64,000 bases of DNA from JAJTFW01 sp046330075. Lineage in GTDB: Bacteria > Bacteroidota > Bacteroidia > AKYH767-A > OLB10. Both the position numbers and the translations under genes were made by a program. This document shows positions 24,592 to 32,301 of this stretch, piece by piece; the stretch's first letter is position 1, and the number at the start of each line of letters is the position of its first letter. Location: the NCBI GenBank assembly GCA_046330075.1, contig JAXLTL010000009.1:98007-162006 (forward strand), in the 5' to 3' direction. The notes under the pieces were generated by a model, which did not search any database, was not told the origin of the DNA, and worked only from the letters and a program-made list of their open reading frames with translations.

Positions 24592-24972
24592 ATGAAAAAA
24601 GACATCACAAGCCCGGAAGACATCCGTTACTTTGTAAATACATTTTACGATCGTGTCAGAGCAGACGATCATCTTGGAGATATTTTTAATGGAAAGATTG
24701 GTGATCGCTGGCAGGTACATCTCGAGAAGATGTATAGTTTCTGGCAATCATTATTATTTGGCGACCGGAGTTATAACGGCCGCCCATTTCCTCCGCACAT
24801 GGATCTGCCGGTTGGCAGGGAACACTTTATGCGCTGGGTACTGTTATTTGAAGAGGTGATCAATGAAAATTATGAAGGTCCGGTGGCGGAGGAGGCGAAG
24901 CTGCGGGCCAATACAATAGCCGGCATTTTTCAATCGAAACTTGAACAGATGCGGCAGGGAGAACCATTCTAA
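24592..24972 (+). CDS. Group III truncated hemoglobin
   Basis: A 126-residue heme protein with the 2-over-2 globin fold. The pattern FVNTFYDRVRADDHLGDIF at the B helix region, the WQVHLEKMYSFWQSLLFG core, and the proximal heme ligand H69 in PPHMDLPVG followed by HFMRWVLLFEE match group III truncated hemoglobins such as Campylobacter Ctb. Members bind oxygen and NO and are linked to nitrosative stress or low-oxygen growth. It is the first gene of a tight five-gene run and starts behind the FNR-type site. The next gene follows after 12 bases. Function in NO binding or NO dioxygenation is inferred from family and neighbours. Confidence 0.92.
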   Translation: MKKDITSPEDIRYFVNTFYDRVRADDHLGDIFNGKIGDRWQVHLEKMYSFWQSLLFGDRSYNGRPFPPHMDLPVGREHFMRWVLLFEEVINENYEGPVAEEAKLRANTIAGIFQSKLEQMRQGEPF

Positions 24973-24984
24973 CACATCGAAAAC

Positions 24985-25710
24985 ATGATAAAGAGAGCTT
25001 TTACCGGAAACGATACAATCGGATCAGTAGTGGCGGCAGATTATAAAACATCTACGGTGTTTTACCGGCATGACATTGATTTCTGCTGTAAGGGAGATAA
25101 GAAAATCGGGGATGTTTGTTCAGTAAGGAAAATAGATCCGGAAGCCCTGCTGGCTGAAGTAAACGAAATACTGGCGGAAGATGAAGGGAAGACGGATCCT
25201 GCCGGGTTACCCCTTGATCAGCTGGTCCATTATATTGTTGACGTTCACCACCGGTACGTGAATAATCACATTCCCGTGATCATGGAGTTTCTGAATAAAT
25301 TATGTTCTGTTCATGGCAACACCCATCCTGAACTTTTTGATGTTTACCATCTGTTTGAGCAGGGTGCACAGCATTTGCTGCAGCATATGAAAAAGGAAGA
25401 GCAGGTGCTTTTCCCGATGATTAACAATCTTGTCATTGAAAAAAATGAAGGCCGGAGGCCGGCTGATCTGCCGTACAGTACACAGATGCCCATCCGTATG
25501 ATGCGCAAAGAGCATGAAACAGAAGGAAACCGATTTGCGCTGATTGCGGAGGTAACGGACCATTATACAGTGCCGGCAGATGGTTGTACGACGTTCAAAG
25601 CAACCTATGCATTGCTCAAACAATTTGAAAAAGACCTTCACCGGCACATCCACCTTGAGAATAATGTACTCTTTCCGGCTGCCCTGCAAATGGAAGAATA
25701 TGAATCATAA
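24985..25710 (+). CDS. ric: Di-iron repair protein of iron-sulfur clusters (RIC/ScdA/YtfE)
   Basis: A 241-residue protein that restores iron-sulfur clusters damaged by NO or peroxide, probably by giving iron. The N-terminal DUF542 domain has the expected IGSVVAADYKTSTVFYRHDI start and the CCKG motif (DFCCKGDKK). The hemerythrin-like domain follows with di-iron ligands in YIVDVHHRYVNNHIP, LLQHMKKEEQVLFPMI, MRKEHETEGNRF and DLHRHIHLENNVLFP. All expected His and Glu ligands appear to be there. It is the second gene of the operon, 18 bases before tyrosine phenol-lyase. RIC proteins are typical members of NO-response regulons, which supports the role of the FNR-like regulator. Confidence 0.95.
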   Translation: MIKRAFTGNDTIGSVVAADYKTSTVFYRHDIDFCCKGDKKIGDVCSVRKIDPEALLAEVNEILAEDEGKTDPAGLPLDQLVHYIVDVHHRYVNNHIPVIMEFLNKLCSVHGNTHPELFDVYHLFEQGAQHLLQHMKKEEQVLFPMINNLVIEKNEGRRPADLPYSTQMPIRMMRKEHETEGNRFALIAEVTDHYTVPADGCTTFKATYALLKQFEKDLHRHIHLENNVLFPAALQMEEYES

Positions 25711-25728
25711 CGCCAACGAATTACCGAA

Positions 25729-27114
25729 ATGAGTAAACCCGCTAAAGTATCCTGGGCAGAGCCCTATAAAATGAAAATGGTGGAGCTGTTAAAGACAACC
25801 AGCGCCACCCAGCGAAAAAAATCCATCCGTGAGGCCGGTTACAATACATTTCTGCTGAAGTCAGAAGATGTATATATCGATTTGCTCACCGACAGCGGAA
25901 CTTCTGCCATGAGCGATGTGCAATGGGCAGGAATGATGCGTGGAGATGAGGCGTATGCCGGCAGTCGTAATTATTATAATCTGGAAAAGGCAGTTCAGGA
26001 ATTCTATGGGTATAAATATCTCGTGCCGACCCATCAGGGTCGCGGGGCAGAGAATATTCTCTCCAAAGTGCTGATTAAAAAGGGCGATATTGTTCCCGGA
26101 AACATGTACTTTACAACAACGCGCCTGCATCAGGAACTTGCCGGTGGTACATTTGCCGATATCATTATCGACGAAGCGCACGATCCAATGCATATGCATC
26201 CTTTTAAAGGAAATGTGGACCTGCAAAAGCTGGACAAGCTGGTAAAGAAATACGGAGCAAAACGCATTCCGTATATTACGATTGGTACCACCGTGAATAT
26301 GGCAGGCGGGCAACCCATCTCCATGCAGAATATGAAGGAGCTGCGCAATTATTGCCGTAAACACAAGCTCCGTATCATCCTCGACATGACCCGTGTCGCC
26401 GAAAACGCCTATTTCATTCAGCAACGCGAGAAGGGATATGATAAGAAAACAGTTCGTGAAATTGTCAGGGAATTATGTTCCTATACTGACGGAGCAACCA
26501 TGAGTGCCAAAAAAGATGCACTGGTAAATATTGGCGGATTCATGGCTACCAATGAATGGGACGTGTTTGAGGAGGCCAGGAATCTGGTTGTTGTTTACGA
26601 AGGACTACACACGTATGGAGGTCTTGCCGGCCGCGACATGGAAGCTATGGCCATTGGTATAGAAGAAAGCGTGAATGATCGACATCAGCAGGCACGTATC
26701 GGTCAGGTGGAATATCTCGGTGCCAGGATGATGGAATACGGAGTTCCGATTGTTCTTCCCATAGGAGGGCATGGAATTTTTGTGGATGCCCGTGCATTTC
26801 TTCCTCATCTTTCCCAGGATCAGTTTCCGGCGCAGGCACTGGCAGCAGAAATATACATTGACAGTGGTGTACGCACCATGGAACGTGGTATTGTATCAGC
26901 AGGACGCAAGCCGAACGGTGAAAACTATTACCCCAAGCTAGAACTTGTTCGCTTCACCATTCCACGTCGTGTCTATACACAGGCACATATGGATGTAATT
27001 GCGGAAAGCACGGCGCGGGTACTGGACCGTGCTCCAAAGATTACCGGATTAAAGATGGTATATGAACCGAAGTATCTGAGATTTTTTCAGGCCAGGTTTG
27101 AACCCTTAAAATAA
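25729..27114 (+). CDS. tpl: Tyrosine phenol-lyase (beta-tyrosinase)
   Basis: PLP-dependent beta-eliminating lyase of 461 residues that splits L-tyrosine into phenol, pyruvate and ammonia. It follows the Citrobacter enzyme nearly end to end: AGYNTFLLKSEDVYIDLLTD, SGTSAMSDVQWAGMM, VPTHQGRGAEN, and the PLP lysine pair in MSAKKDALVNIGG (K261/K262). Residues that separate it from tryptophanase are of the phenol-lyase kind: Thr in YFTTTRLHQE (Asp in tryptophanase), Arg in TMERGIVSAGR (Ile there) and Phe in LRFFQARF (His there). It lies inside a NO-response operon: 18 bases behind RIC, and its TAA overlaps the ATG of the cytochrome gene by one base. Why it is there is not clear. Confidence 0.93.
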   Translation: MSKPAKVSWAEPYKMKMVELLKTTSATQRKKSIREAGYNTFLLKSEDVYIDLLTDSGTSAMSDVQWAGMMRGDEAYAGSRNYYNLEKAVQEFYGYKYLVPTHQGRGAENILSKVLIKKGDIVPGNMYFTTTRLHQELAGGTFADIIIDEAHDPMHMHPFKGNVDLQKLDKLVKKYGAKRIPYITIGTTVNMAGGQPISMQNMKELRNYCRKHKLRIILDMTRVAENAYFIQQREKGYDKKTVREIVRELCSYTDGATMSAKKDALVNIGGFMATNEWDVFEEARNLVVVYEGLHTYGGLAGRDMEAMAIGIEESVNDRHQQARIGQVEYLGARMMEYGVPIVLPIGGHGIFVDARAFLPHLSQDQFPAQALAAEIYIDSGVRTMERGIVSAGRKPNGENYYPKLELVRFTIPRRVYTQAHMDVIAESTARVLDRAPKITGLKMVYEPKYLRFFQARFEPLK

Positions 27115-27521
27115 TGTCACTTCGTGTAAGAACCGGAATTCTGACAGTTCTTTCAGTTTTCTTTCTGGTGTATAGTGTTACACTTTACACGTCAGGGGAA
27201 GGAAGGGAACCCGCTATTGCAGAGGGCAGACTGGTATGGCAGAAATACAACTGTCAGGCTTGTCATCAGCTCTATGGATTAGGAGGGTATCTGGGTCCGG
27301 ATCTTACACATATTGGTTCCGCTCCGGGTAAGGGAGAAGCTTACATACGGGCGTTAGTGCAGGCCGGCACTAAACAAATGCCCTCTTATCCGATGCGTGA
27401 ATCTGAATTGAAGGCAATCGTCGGATTTCTGAAAAGTATAGATGCTACCGGCGACGGACGTATTGGTGGTTTTCAATTGCATTGGAATGGGATGATCAGC
27501 GAACATGATGAGCGGCGATAG
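27114..27521 (+). CDS. NorC-like membrane-anchored cytochrome c
   Basis: A 135-residue monoheme cytochrome c with one N-terminal membrane helix (about residues 7-25) and heme motif CQACH. The sequence after the heme site (QLYGLGGYLGPDLTHIGS, then KQMPSYPMRESELKAIVGFL) is characteristic of NorC, the electron-entry subunit of cytochrome c-dependent NO reductases, and one of its Met residues is the likely sixth ligand. Its ATG overlaps the stop of tyrosine phenol-lyase (TAATG), and its own end overlaps the start of the NorB-like gene by about 17 bases, so all three are translationally coupled. Confidence 0.9.
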   Translation: MSLRVRTGILTVLSVFFLVYSVTLYTSGEGREPAIAEGRLVWQKYNCQACHQLYGLGGYLGPDLTHIGSAPGKGEAYIRALVQAGTKQMPSYPMRESELKAIVGFLKSIDATGDGRIGGFQLHWNGMISEHDERR

Positions 27522-28845
27522 AATATGGAAATGGTTTGCATTGTTTGCACTGCTTCTTTTGTTTCTGGGGCTCAATTTTGGTGTGCTTGCTGCGCATAGT
27601 TATACGGCGCCGGGATTGTGGAAGGATACTCTTGGATTTATTAAGTTACGTCCACTTCATGTTACCACTGTTGTCTTCTGGATTCTGGTCGGATCAACTG
27701 CTGCGTTATATTTTGCAATCAGTGAGCTGGGATTAAAATTCAGTAAAAAGCTGGCTATGCTGCAGCTGATCTGCTGGATCGTGGCAACCGCGGGAATTTT
27801 ATACTCTTATTTTAGAGGAACATTTGGCGGTCGGGAATACTGGGAATATCCTCCTGCATGGTCGTTACCGGTATTGGCGGCCTGGCTGATAATGGTTGTT
27901 CAGTATTTTAATGCGATCCGTGAGGCAGACCGGCATCCGGTTTACATATGGATGTGGGGAACGGGATTAAGCTTTTTCGTTTTTATATTTCTGGAAAACT
28001 ATCTCTGGACATTTGACTCTTTCCGTGCTGACTTTATTCGGGACACCACGGTGCAATGGAAGGTCAATGGCTCGTTGGTAGGATGCTGGAATCAGATAAT
28101 TTACGGTACTTCTATTTATCTGATGGAAAGAATCAGCGGGGAAGAAGGGCCGGCCCGATCACGTCTGGCTATTTCCATGTATTTTCTGGGATTGTTCAAT
28201 CTTATGTTCAACTGGAGTCATCATATTTACACTTTACCAACAGCCATGTATATCCGTTATGTTGGGTACTTTGTGAGCATGACGGAATGGATTATATTTT
28301 TGAAGATTGTATGGAATTTCAAAACATCACTGAAAGCATCGAGAAGGCATCTGCATTTGTTAAGTTATCGTTTTCTGATGGCAGCGGATTATTGGGTGTT
28401 TGTCAATTTGTTCATGGCCCTGGTGATGTCGATACCTGTTATCAATGTTTATACACATGGAACGCATGTTACTGTTGCCCATGCCATGGGAACCACCATT
28501 GGCATCAACACTATGATTCTGCTGGGTGTTTTAGCTTATGCAATCGAGCGGAAAGCGGTCTCGGTCAAACAACGTAAGTGGTTGAATGGTTCATGGCTTA
28601 CTGTACAGTTTTCACTTTTGGTTTTCTGGGTCAGTCTGATCATTGCCGGAATTCTGAAAACGAAATGGCAGCTCGAAGAGCCAGGGATTTTACACGCGGA
28701 AATTATGGAGCGAAGCCTTCCGCTCTTCAGACTGTTCAGTTACAGCGGATCGGTCATGTTATTCGCGTTCAGCATTATCATTTTTATTTATATCCGGAAT
28801 TTACTTGGCAGGGCGGATATGGGAATGCAGGCAAAGATTCGGTAA
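27505..28845 (+). CDS. NorB-like heme-copper superfamily oxidoreductase with changed active-site ligands
   Basis: Membrane protein of about 446 residues with 12 predicted helices, clearly of the NO reductase NorB group. Compared by eye with Pseudomonas NorB (numbering from the ATG at 27508): low-spin heme His (H51), GREYWEYPP, the FeB pair H238-H239 in NWSHHIY, E260 (NorB E280) and the heme b3 ligand H325 in VAHAMG are kept. Three key positions differ in a gap-free alignment: FeB ligand H207 is N187, E211 is V191, and the second low-spin heme ligand H349 is M327. Altered FeB sets are described for divergent NOR families and for putative NO dismutases, so the reaction is open: NO reduction, dismutation or something else. 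Paired with NorC-like cytochrome. Confidence 0.85.
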   Translation: MMSGDRIWKWFALFALLLLFLGLNFGVLAAHSYTAPGLWKDTLGFIKLRPLHVTTVVFWILVGSTAALYFAISELGLKFSKKLAMLQLICWIVATAGILYSYFRGTFGGREYWEYPPAWSLPVLAAWLIMVVQYFNAIREADRHPVYIWMWGTGLSFFVFIFLENYLWTFDSFRADFIRDTTVQWKVNGSLVGCWNQIIYGTSIYLMERISGEEGPARSRLAISMYFLGLFNLMFNWSHHIYTLPTAMYIRYVGYFVSMTEWIIFLKIVWNFKTSLKASRRHLHLLSYRFLMAADYWVFVNLFMALVMSIPVINVYTHGTHVTVAHAMGTTIGINTMILLGVLAYAIERKAVSVKQRKWLNGSWLTVQFSLLVFWVSLIIAGILKTKWQLEEPGILHAEIMERSLPLFRLFSYSGSVMLFAFSIIIFIYIRNLLGRADMGMQAKIR

Positions 28846-29328
28846 GATGGTATCGGTTGTCTGAAGAGAAGTTTAATGCAGGATAATATTCAGCCCCAAT
28901 CACAGAGAAGGCCGGTACACCCTGGACAAGGAATTTCAGTAGAACTTTTGTTATGATGTGAGTAAAGGGTACGGTGTTTTTTGATCCGAAGCCCAACTGT
29001 CAGTTTCAGGCGTTGACCTTCCAAAATGGGGGCAGCTCTGATAATATACGTTTGTAATCGTTTAGTCAATTGCACAAATAGTTGATAGCCAATTTGTTAA
29101 AATGAAAATAAAAACACAACATTTAAAGTGAGTGTAAATTACTGTATAGCAATGCCTTACGGAGAGATTTCAGGGAAAAGTAAAAATGAAAAACAAAAGA
29201 AAACTACAAAAAAACACATTATAACACCCTGTATTTCAATTGTAAAGAAACGACCGCGAGTTATAGAAACGCGAATCCTAGGACTCGCGGTCGAATGTGC
29301 TAGGTCAATTTTGGGGTGCTCACAGATT
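28846..29328. other. Gene-free stretch between the nor-like operon and the glycosyltransferase
   Basis: No credible reading frame is present in these 483 bases; a plus-strand frame from 29128 runs into the glycosyltransferase on the other strand and has no recognisable features. The right half (29100-29250) is A-rich. The only structured element is the inverted repeat at 29251-29293. No clear terminator follows norB. Confidence 0.6.
29251..29293. repeat. Perfect 11-base inverted repeat with an alternative inner palindrome
   Basis: CGACCGCGAGT at 29251-29261 pairs perfectly with ACTCGCGGTCG at 29283-29293 across a 21-base loop. The loop and right arm also form a second, nearly perfect 20-base palindrome (29270-29289) around TCCTAGGA, so two mutually exclusive hairpins are possible. 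There is no T-tract right behind it on the plus strand; it lies 36 bases beyond the stop codon of the leftward glycosyltransferase gene and could act as its terminator. Confidence 0.6.
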
Positions 29329-30363
29329 CTATTGCCCGATCAAAAACGCTATTTCCTTTTCCACTTCCTCAACAACTATCCTTCTGATACATGGATTCTC
29401 CGGGTATTTGCAATGAACCATATCACAGGGATTACACTCAAGAACATGATGAATGAATCGTGCATTCGGCTGATGGGGGTGGAATACGGGATCGCCCGGA
29501 CCAAAAAGTGCGATACTCTTTGTTCCCATCGCAGCAGCAATATGAAACGGACCACTGTCGTTGCCGATGAAAAGTGTTGCTTTTTCGCACATAGCCGCAA
29601 ACGTTAGTAGCGATATTTTCCCGGCTGCCTGATGTATCTCAAACGGAACCATTGGCTGCAATTGTTGCAGGTCTTCGCTGTCGTTATTATCTCCCACAAT
29701 CACGGGTGCCAGCTCATAGCGTGCATGCAACATTTTCATGATTTCTGCTACTCGTTCCAGTGGCCATTTCTTCAGTATCCGTCGTGCGCCTGTATGGAAT
29801 AAAGCGAACTTGTTAAGGTTCCTCTCCTTAAGAAACCGTTCAGCTTCATTTCGTTCTTCCTCTGTAACAATTATAACCGGATCATGGATTTTGTTTTCAG
29901 ATGCTATCACCGGTTCAATGACCTGCAGATTGGTCTCAATCTCTCTTGGATGTTTGCCTGCTTTGCGGTTCCGGTATCGTACCGTACCTCGATCAAGACG
30001 ATACAGGGGGTGATTGCTTATCGCAAACCAGGTACTTTTTGTGGTCCCGCGTAGGTCGATGATCAGGTCATATTTTCCTTTTAATGTGCTGTAATCATCC
30101 GTGACCCTGTTGATATCCCTGTTGTGTTTCAGCAGATTTAACCCAAATTTCTGCGTCACTAAAACGATTTCTGCTTCCGGAAACTGTCGCCTTAATGCCG
30201 CTAATGCCGGGGTGACATTCACCAGGTCGCCAATTTCATCCTCTTTAAATACAATTATCTTGCTGAATTTCAATAATTTTGGATCCTTCTTGCCATTGAT
30301 CAAACGCGAAAGCAGAATCGACAGGAGAAAGATTCCCCTGTCTGTCCATTGTCGCCAGGCCAT
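29329..30363 (-). CDS. Glycosyltransferase family 9 (heptosyltransferase-like)
   Basis: A GT-B glycosyltransferase of 344 residues related to ADP-heptose:LPS heptosyltransferases, which build the inner core of lipopolysaccharide at the inner membrane. Seen are the N-terminal FKEDEIGDLVNVTPALAALR with the family's GD..N..P.L..L pattern, IIDLRGTTKSTW, and the donor-site motif FIGNDSGPFHIAAAMGTKSIALFG followed by GPGDPVFHPH (given in parts). A Cys-rich end (LECNPCDMVHCKYPENPC) is common in the family. I chose the ATG at 30363; the GTG at 30375 would add four residues. The sugar donor cannot be told. It stands alone, facing away from rimP. Confidence 0.88.
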   Translation of the reverse strand: MAWRQWTDRGIFLLSILLSRLINGKKDPKLLKFSKIIVFKEDEIGDLVNVTPALAALRRQFPEAEIVLVTQKFGLNLLKHNRDINRVTDDYSTLKGKYDLIIDLRGTTKSTWFAISNHPLYRLDRGTVRYRNRKAGKHPREIETNLQVIEPVIASENKIHDPVIIVTEEERNEAERFLKERNLNKFALFHTGARRILKKWPLERVAEIMKMLHARYELAPVIVGDNNDSEDLQQLQPMVPFEIHQAAGKISLLTFAAMCEKATLFIGNDSGPFHIAAAMGTKSIALFGPGDPVFHPHQPNARFIHHVLECNPCDMVHCKYPENPCIRRIVVEEVEKEIAFLIGQ

Positions 30364-30439
30364 TGATTTTTCCACAGGCGCAATGTTAATGAATCCTAAC
30401 TGACATTTATTTAATTCTTCGTAATCAAAGGATTATTCG

Positions 30440-30447
30440 TATATTTG
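30440..30447 (+). promoter_or_regulatory. -7 box for the rimP-nusA-infB operon
   Basis: TATATTTG matches TAnnTTTG exactly, about 45 bases before the rimP ATG, and lies in front of the leader hairpin at 30460-30481. Confidence 0.55.
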
Positions 30448-30459
30448 CCACGCGATGCG

Positions 30460-30484
30460 AGAGGGGACCTGAGTCCCCTCTTTT
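30460..30484 (+). terminator. Terminator-like leader hairpin in front of rimP
   Basis: AGAGGGGAC at 30460-30468 pairs perfectly with GTCCCCTCT at 30473-30481 around a CTGA tetraloop, followed by TTTA. It lies between the -7 box and the rimP start at 30492, a terminator shape in a leader, so it may attenuate the operon. Structured RNA leaders in front of rimP are known from other bacteria; identity with those is not shown. Confidence 0.6.
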
Positions 30485-30491
30485 ATTTCAA

Positions 30492-30962
30492 ATGATTGAA
30501 AAAGAGAACATAATAAATCTGGTAGAGGAGTTTCTGGCTCCTACTGAGTGTTTCCTCGTGGAGGTGAAGCTGAGCCCCAACAAACTGGCAGTAGCCATTG
30601 ATAAGCCCGCTGGTGTGACCCTCGATGAATGTACAGCCCTTACCCGCCATCTCCTGGGGCAACTGGAAGAGACCGGTTTCCTTGAAAAACACGAGGTGGA
30701 AGTGGGAAGCCCCGGTATGGAAGAGCCACTCAAAGTGCCGCAACAATATCAACGTCGCCTGGGGAAAGAATTGCGGATCATAGGTGTTGATGGCAGGGAA
30801 GTAAAGGGTATCTTACAGCAGGTTATGGATCATGCTATCGAGCTGAAAGAAATCATCACCCGCAAGGAAAATAAAAAGAAGATAGTGACAGAGGAAATCC
30901 GCGTGATTCCTTTCTCAGAAATAAAAGAAGCTAAACTGGTTATTAACTATAAATTCAAATAA
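30492..30962 (+). CDS. rimP: Ribosome maturation factor RimP
   Basis: A 156-residue cytoplasmic protein needed for maturation of the 30S ribosomal subunit. It shows the two-domain RimP layout: an N-terminal alpha/beta domain (FLVEVKLSPNKLAVAIDKPAG, in part, then TLDECTALTRHLLGQLEE) with the EVGSPGMEEPLKVPQQYQRR-type centre (given in part), and a C-terminal Sm-like domain (GVDGREVKGILQQV, IPFSEIKEAKLVINYKFK). It begins right behind the leader hairpin and its stop is 5 bases before nusA, the classic rimP-nusA-infB order shared by most bacteria. Confidence 0.95.
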   Translation: MIEKENIINLVEEFLAPTECFLVEVKLSPNKLAVAIDKPAGVTLDECTALTRHLLGQLEETGFLEKHEVEVGSPGMEEPLKVPQQYQRRLGKELRIIGVDGREVKGILQQVMDHAIELKEIITRKENKKKIVTEEIRVIPFSEIKEAKLVINYKFK

Positions 30963-30967
30963 GTCCA

Positions 30968-32203
30968 ATGGACCATCAGGTATTGATTGAATCCTTCTCG
31001 GAGTTCAAAGACGTTAAGAATATCGACAAGGCTACAATGATGAGTATCCTTGAAGATGTGATCAAGTCGACATTGCGCAAGCGCTTTGGCACGGCAGATA
31101 ATTTCGACGTGATCATTAACCTCGACAAGGGTGACCTTGAGATTTACCGCAACCGGATGATTGTGGAAGATGGAATGGTGATGGATGAAGCAACCGAGAT
31201 TGCTTATTCCGATGCGATTAAAATTGAACCCGATTTCGAAGTGGGTGAAGAACTGACAGAGTCGGTACGACTGGGTGATTTCGGTCGCCGTGCTGTATTG
31301 GCGCTCCGGCAGAATCTTGTTTCAAGGATCACCGAACTGGAAAAAGACGGTATCTACCGCAAGTACAAAGACCGTGTTGGTGAAATCATGACCGGTGAAG
31401 TCTACCAGATCTGGAAAAAGGAAATTCTGGTACTGGATGATGAGGGTAACGAACTCGTCTTGCCGAAAGGTGAAACCATACCGGCCGACTTCTTCAAGAA
31501 GGGTGACGCTGTGCGTGCGGTCGTTTTGCGCGTGGAGATGATCAACGCCAATCCGAAAATTATCCTGAGCCGTACATCGCCGGTATTCCTTGAACGCTTG
31601 TTCGAACAGGAAGTGCCCGAAGTGTTTGACGGCCTCATCACCATCAAAAATATTGTACGTGAACCCGGCGAGCGTGCCAAAGTGGCGGTTGAAAGCTACG
31701 ATGATCGTATCGATCCGGTAGGTGCCTGCGTAGGTATGAAAGGTTCACGTATTCACGGTATCGTTCGTGAATTGCGTAATGAGAATATTGACGTTATCAA
31801 TTACACCAACAATATTCAACTCTATATCACCCGTGCCCTGAGCCCGGCCAAGATCACGTCCATCAAACTCGACGATGAAACACGCCGCGCCGCTGTGTAC
31901 ATGAAGCCTGATCAGGTTTCGCTGGCCATCGGGAAAGGTGGGCATAACATCAAGCTCGCTGGTCGCCTGACCGGATACGAAATCGATGTTTATCGTGATA
32001 CCGAAGATGAAGATGAGGATGTTGATCTGGATGAATTCTCTGATGAAATCGATGAGTGGATCATCGAGGAATTTAAAGCCATCGGTTGCGATACAGCTAA
32101 GTCTGTTCTCGCTCTTACCGTAGAAGATCTGGTTAAACGTACCGACCTTGAGGAAGAAACGATTCGTGAAGTCGTGAAAATCCTTCGCTCAGAATTCGAA
32201 TAA
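30968..32203 (+). CDS. nusA: Transcription termination/antitermination factor NusA
   Basis: RNA polymerase-bound factor of 411 residues that controls pausing and termination. Domains in order: N-terminal polymerase-binding domain (residues 1 to about 125), S1 domain (about 130-200, with GEIMTGEVYQIWKKEILVLD in part), KH1 and KH2 (GACVGMKGSRIHGIVREL and LAIGKGGHNIKLAGRLTGYE), and an acidic short C-terminal region with a helix-hairpin-helix (EFKAIGCDTAKSVLALT). The two large C-terminal repeats of E. coli NusA are absent, which is normal in Bacteroidota. Second gene of the rimP operon; infB follows after 98 bases. Confidence 0.96.
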   Translation: MDHQVLIESFSEFKDVKNIDKATMMSILEDVIKSTLRKRFGTADNFDVIINLDKGDLEIYRNRMIVEDGMVMDEATEIAYSDAIKIEPDFEVGEELTESVRLGDFGRRAVLALRQNLVSRITELEKDGIYRKYKDRVGEIMTGEVYQIWKKEILVLDDEGNELVLPKGETIPADFFKKGDAVRAVVLRVEMINANPKIILSRTSPVFLERLFEQEVPEVFDGLITIKNIVREPGERAKVAVESYDDRIDPVGACVGMKGSRIHGIVRELRNENIDVINYTNNIQLYITRALSPAKITSIKLDDETRRAAVYMKPDQVSLAIGKGGHNIKLAGRLTGYEIDVYRDTEDEDEDVDLDEFSDEIDEWIIEEFKAIGCDTAKSVLALTVEDLVKRTDLEEETIREVVKILRSEFE

Positions 32204-32301
32204 GCCTGGTGCAGCATTGAGCACTGTCACCGGAGGGACCTGTCTCCGGACCAATAATACCTAATCGTGCCCCGAAAGGGAGAAGAAAGAGAAAACCGTA
32301 G

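Noticed and set aside
25729..27114. Tryptophanase as the identity of the beta-eliminating lyase
   Set aside because: The three specificity positions read Thr, Arg and Phe as in tyrosine phenol-lyase; tryptophanase has Asp, Ile and His there.
29128..29607. Rightward 159-codon frame before and into the glycosyltransferase
   Set aside because: Its right half overlaps the donor-site region of a clear family 9 glycosyltransferase on the other strand; the left half is A-rich with no recognisable feature.
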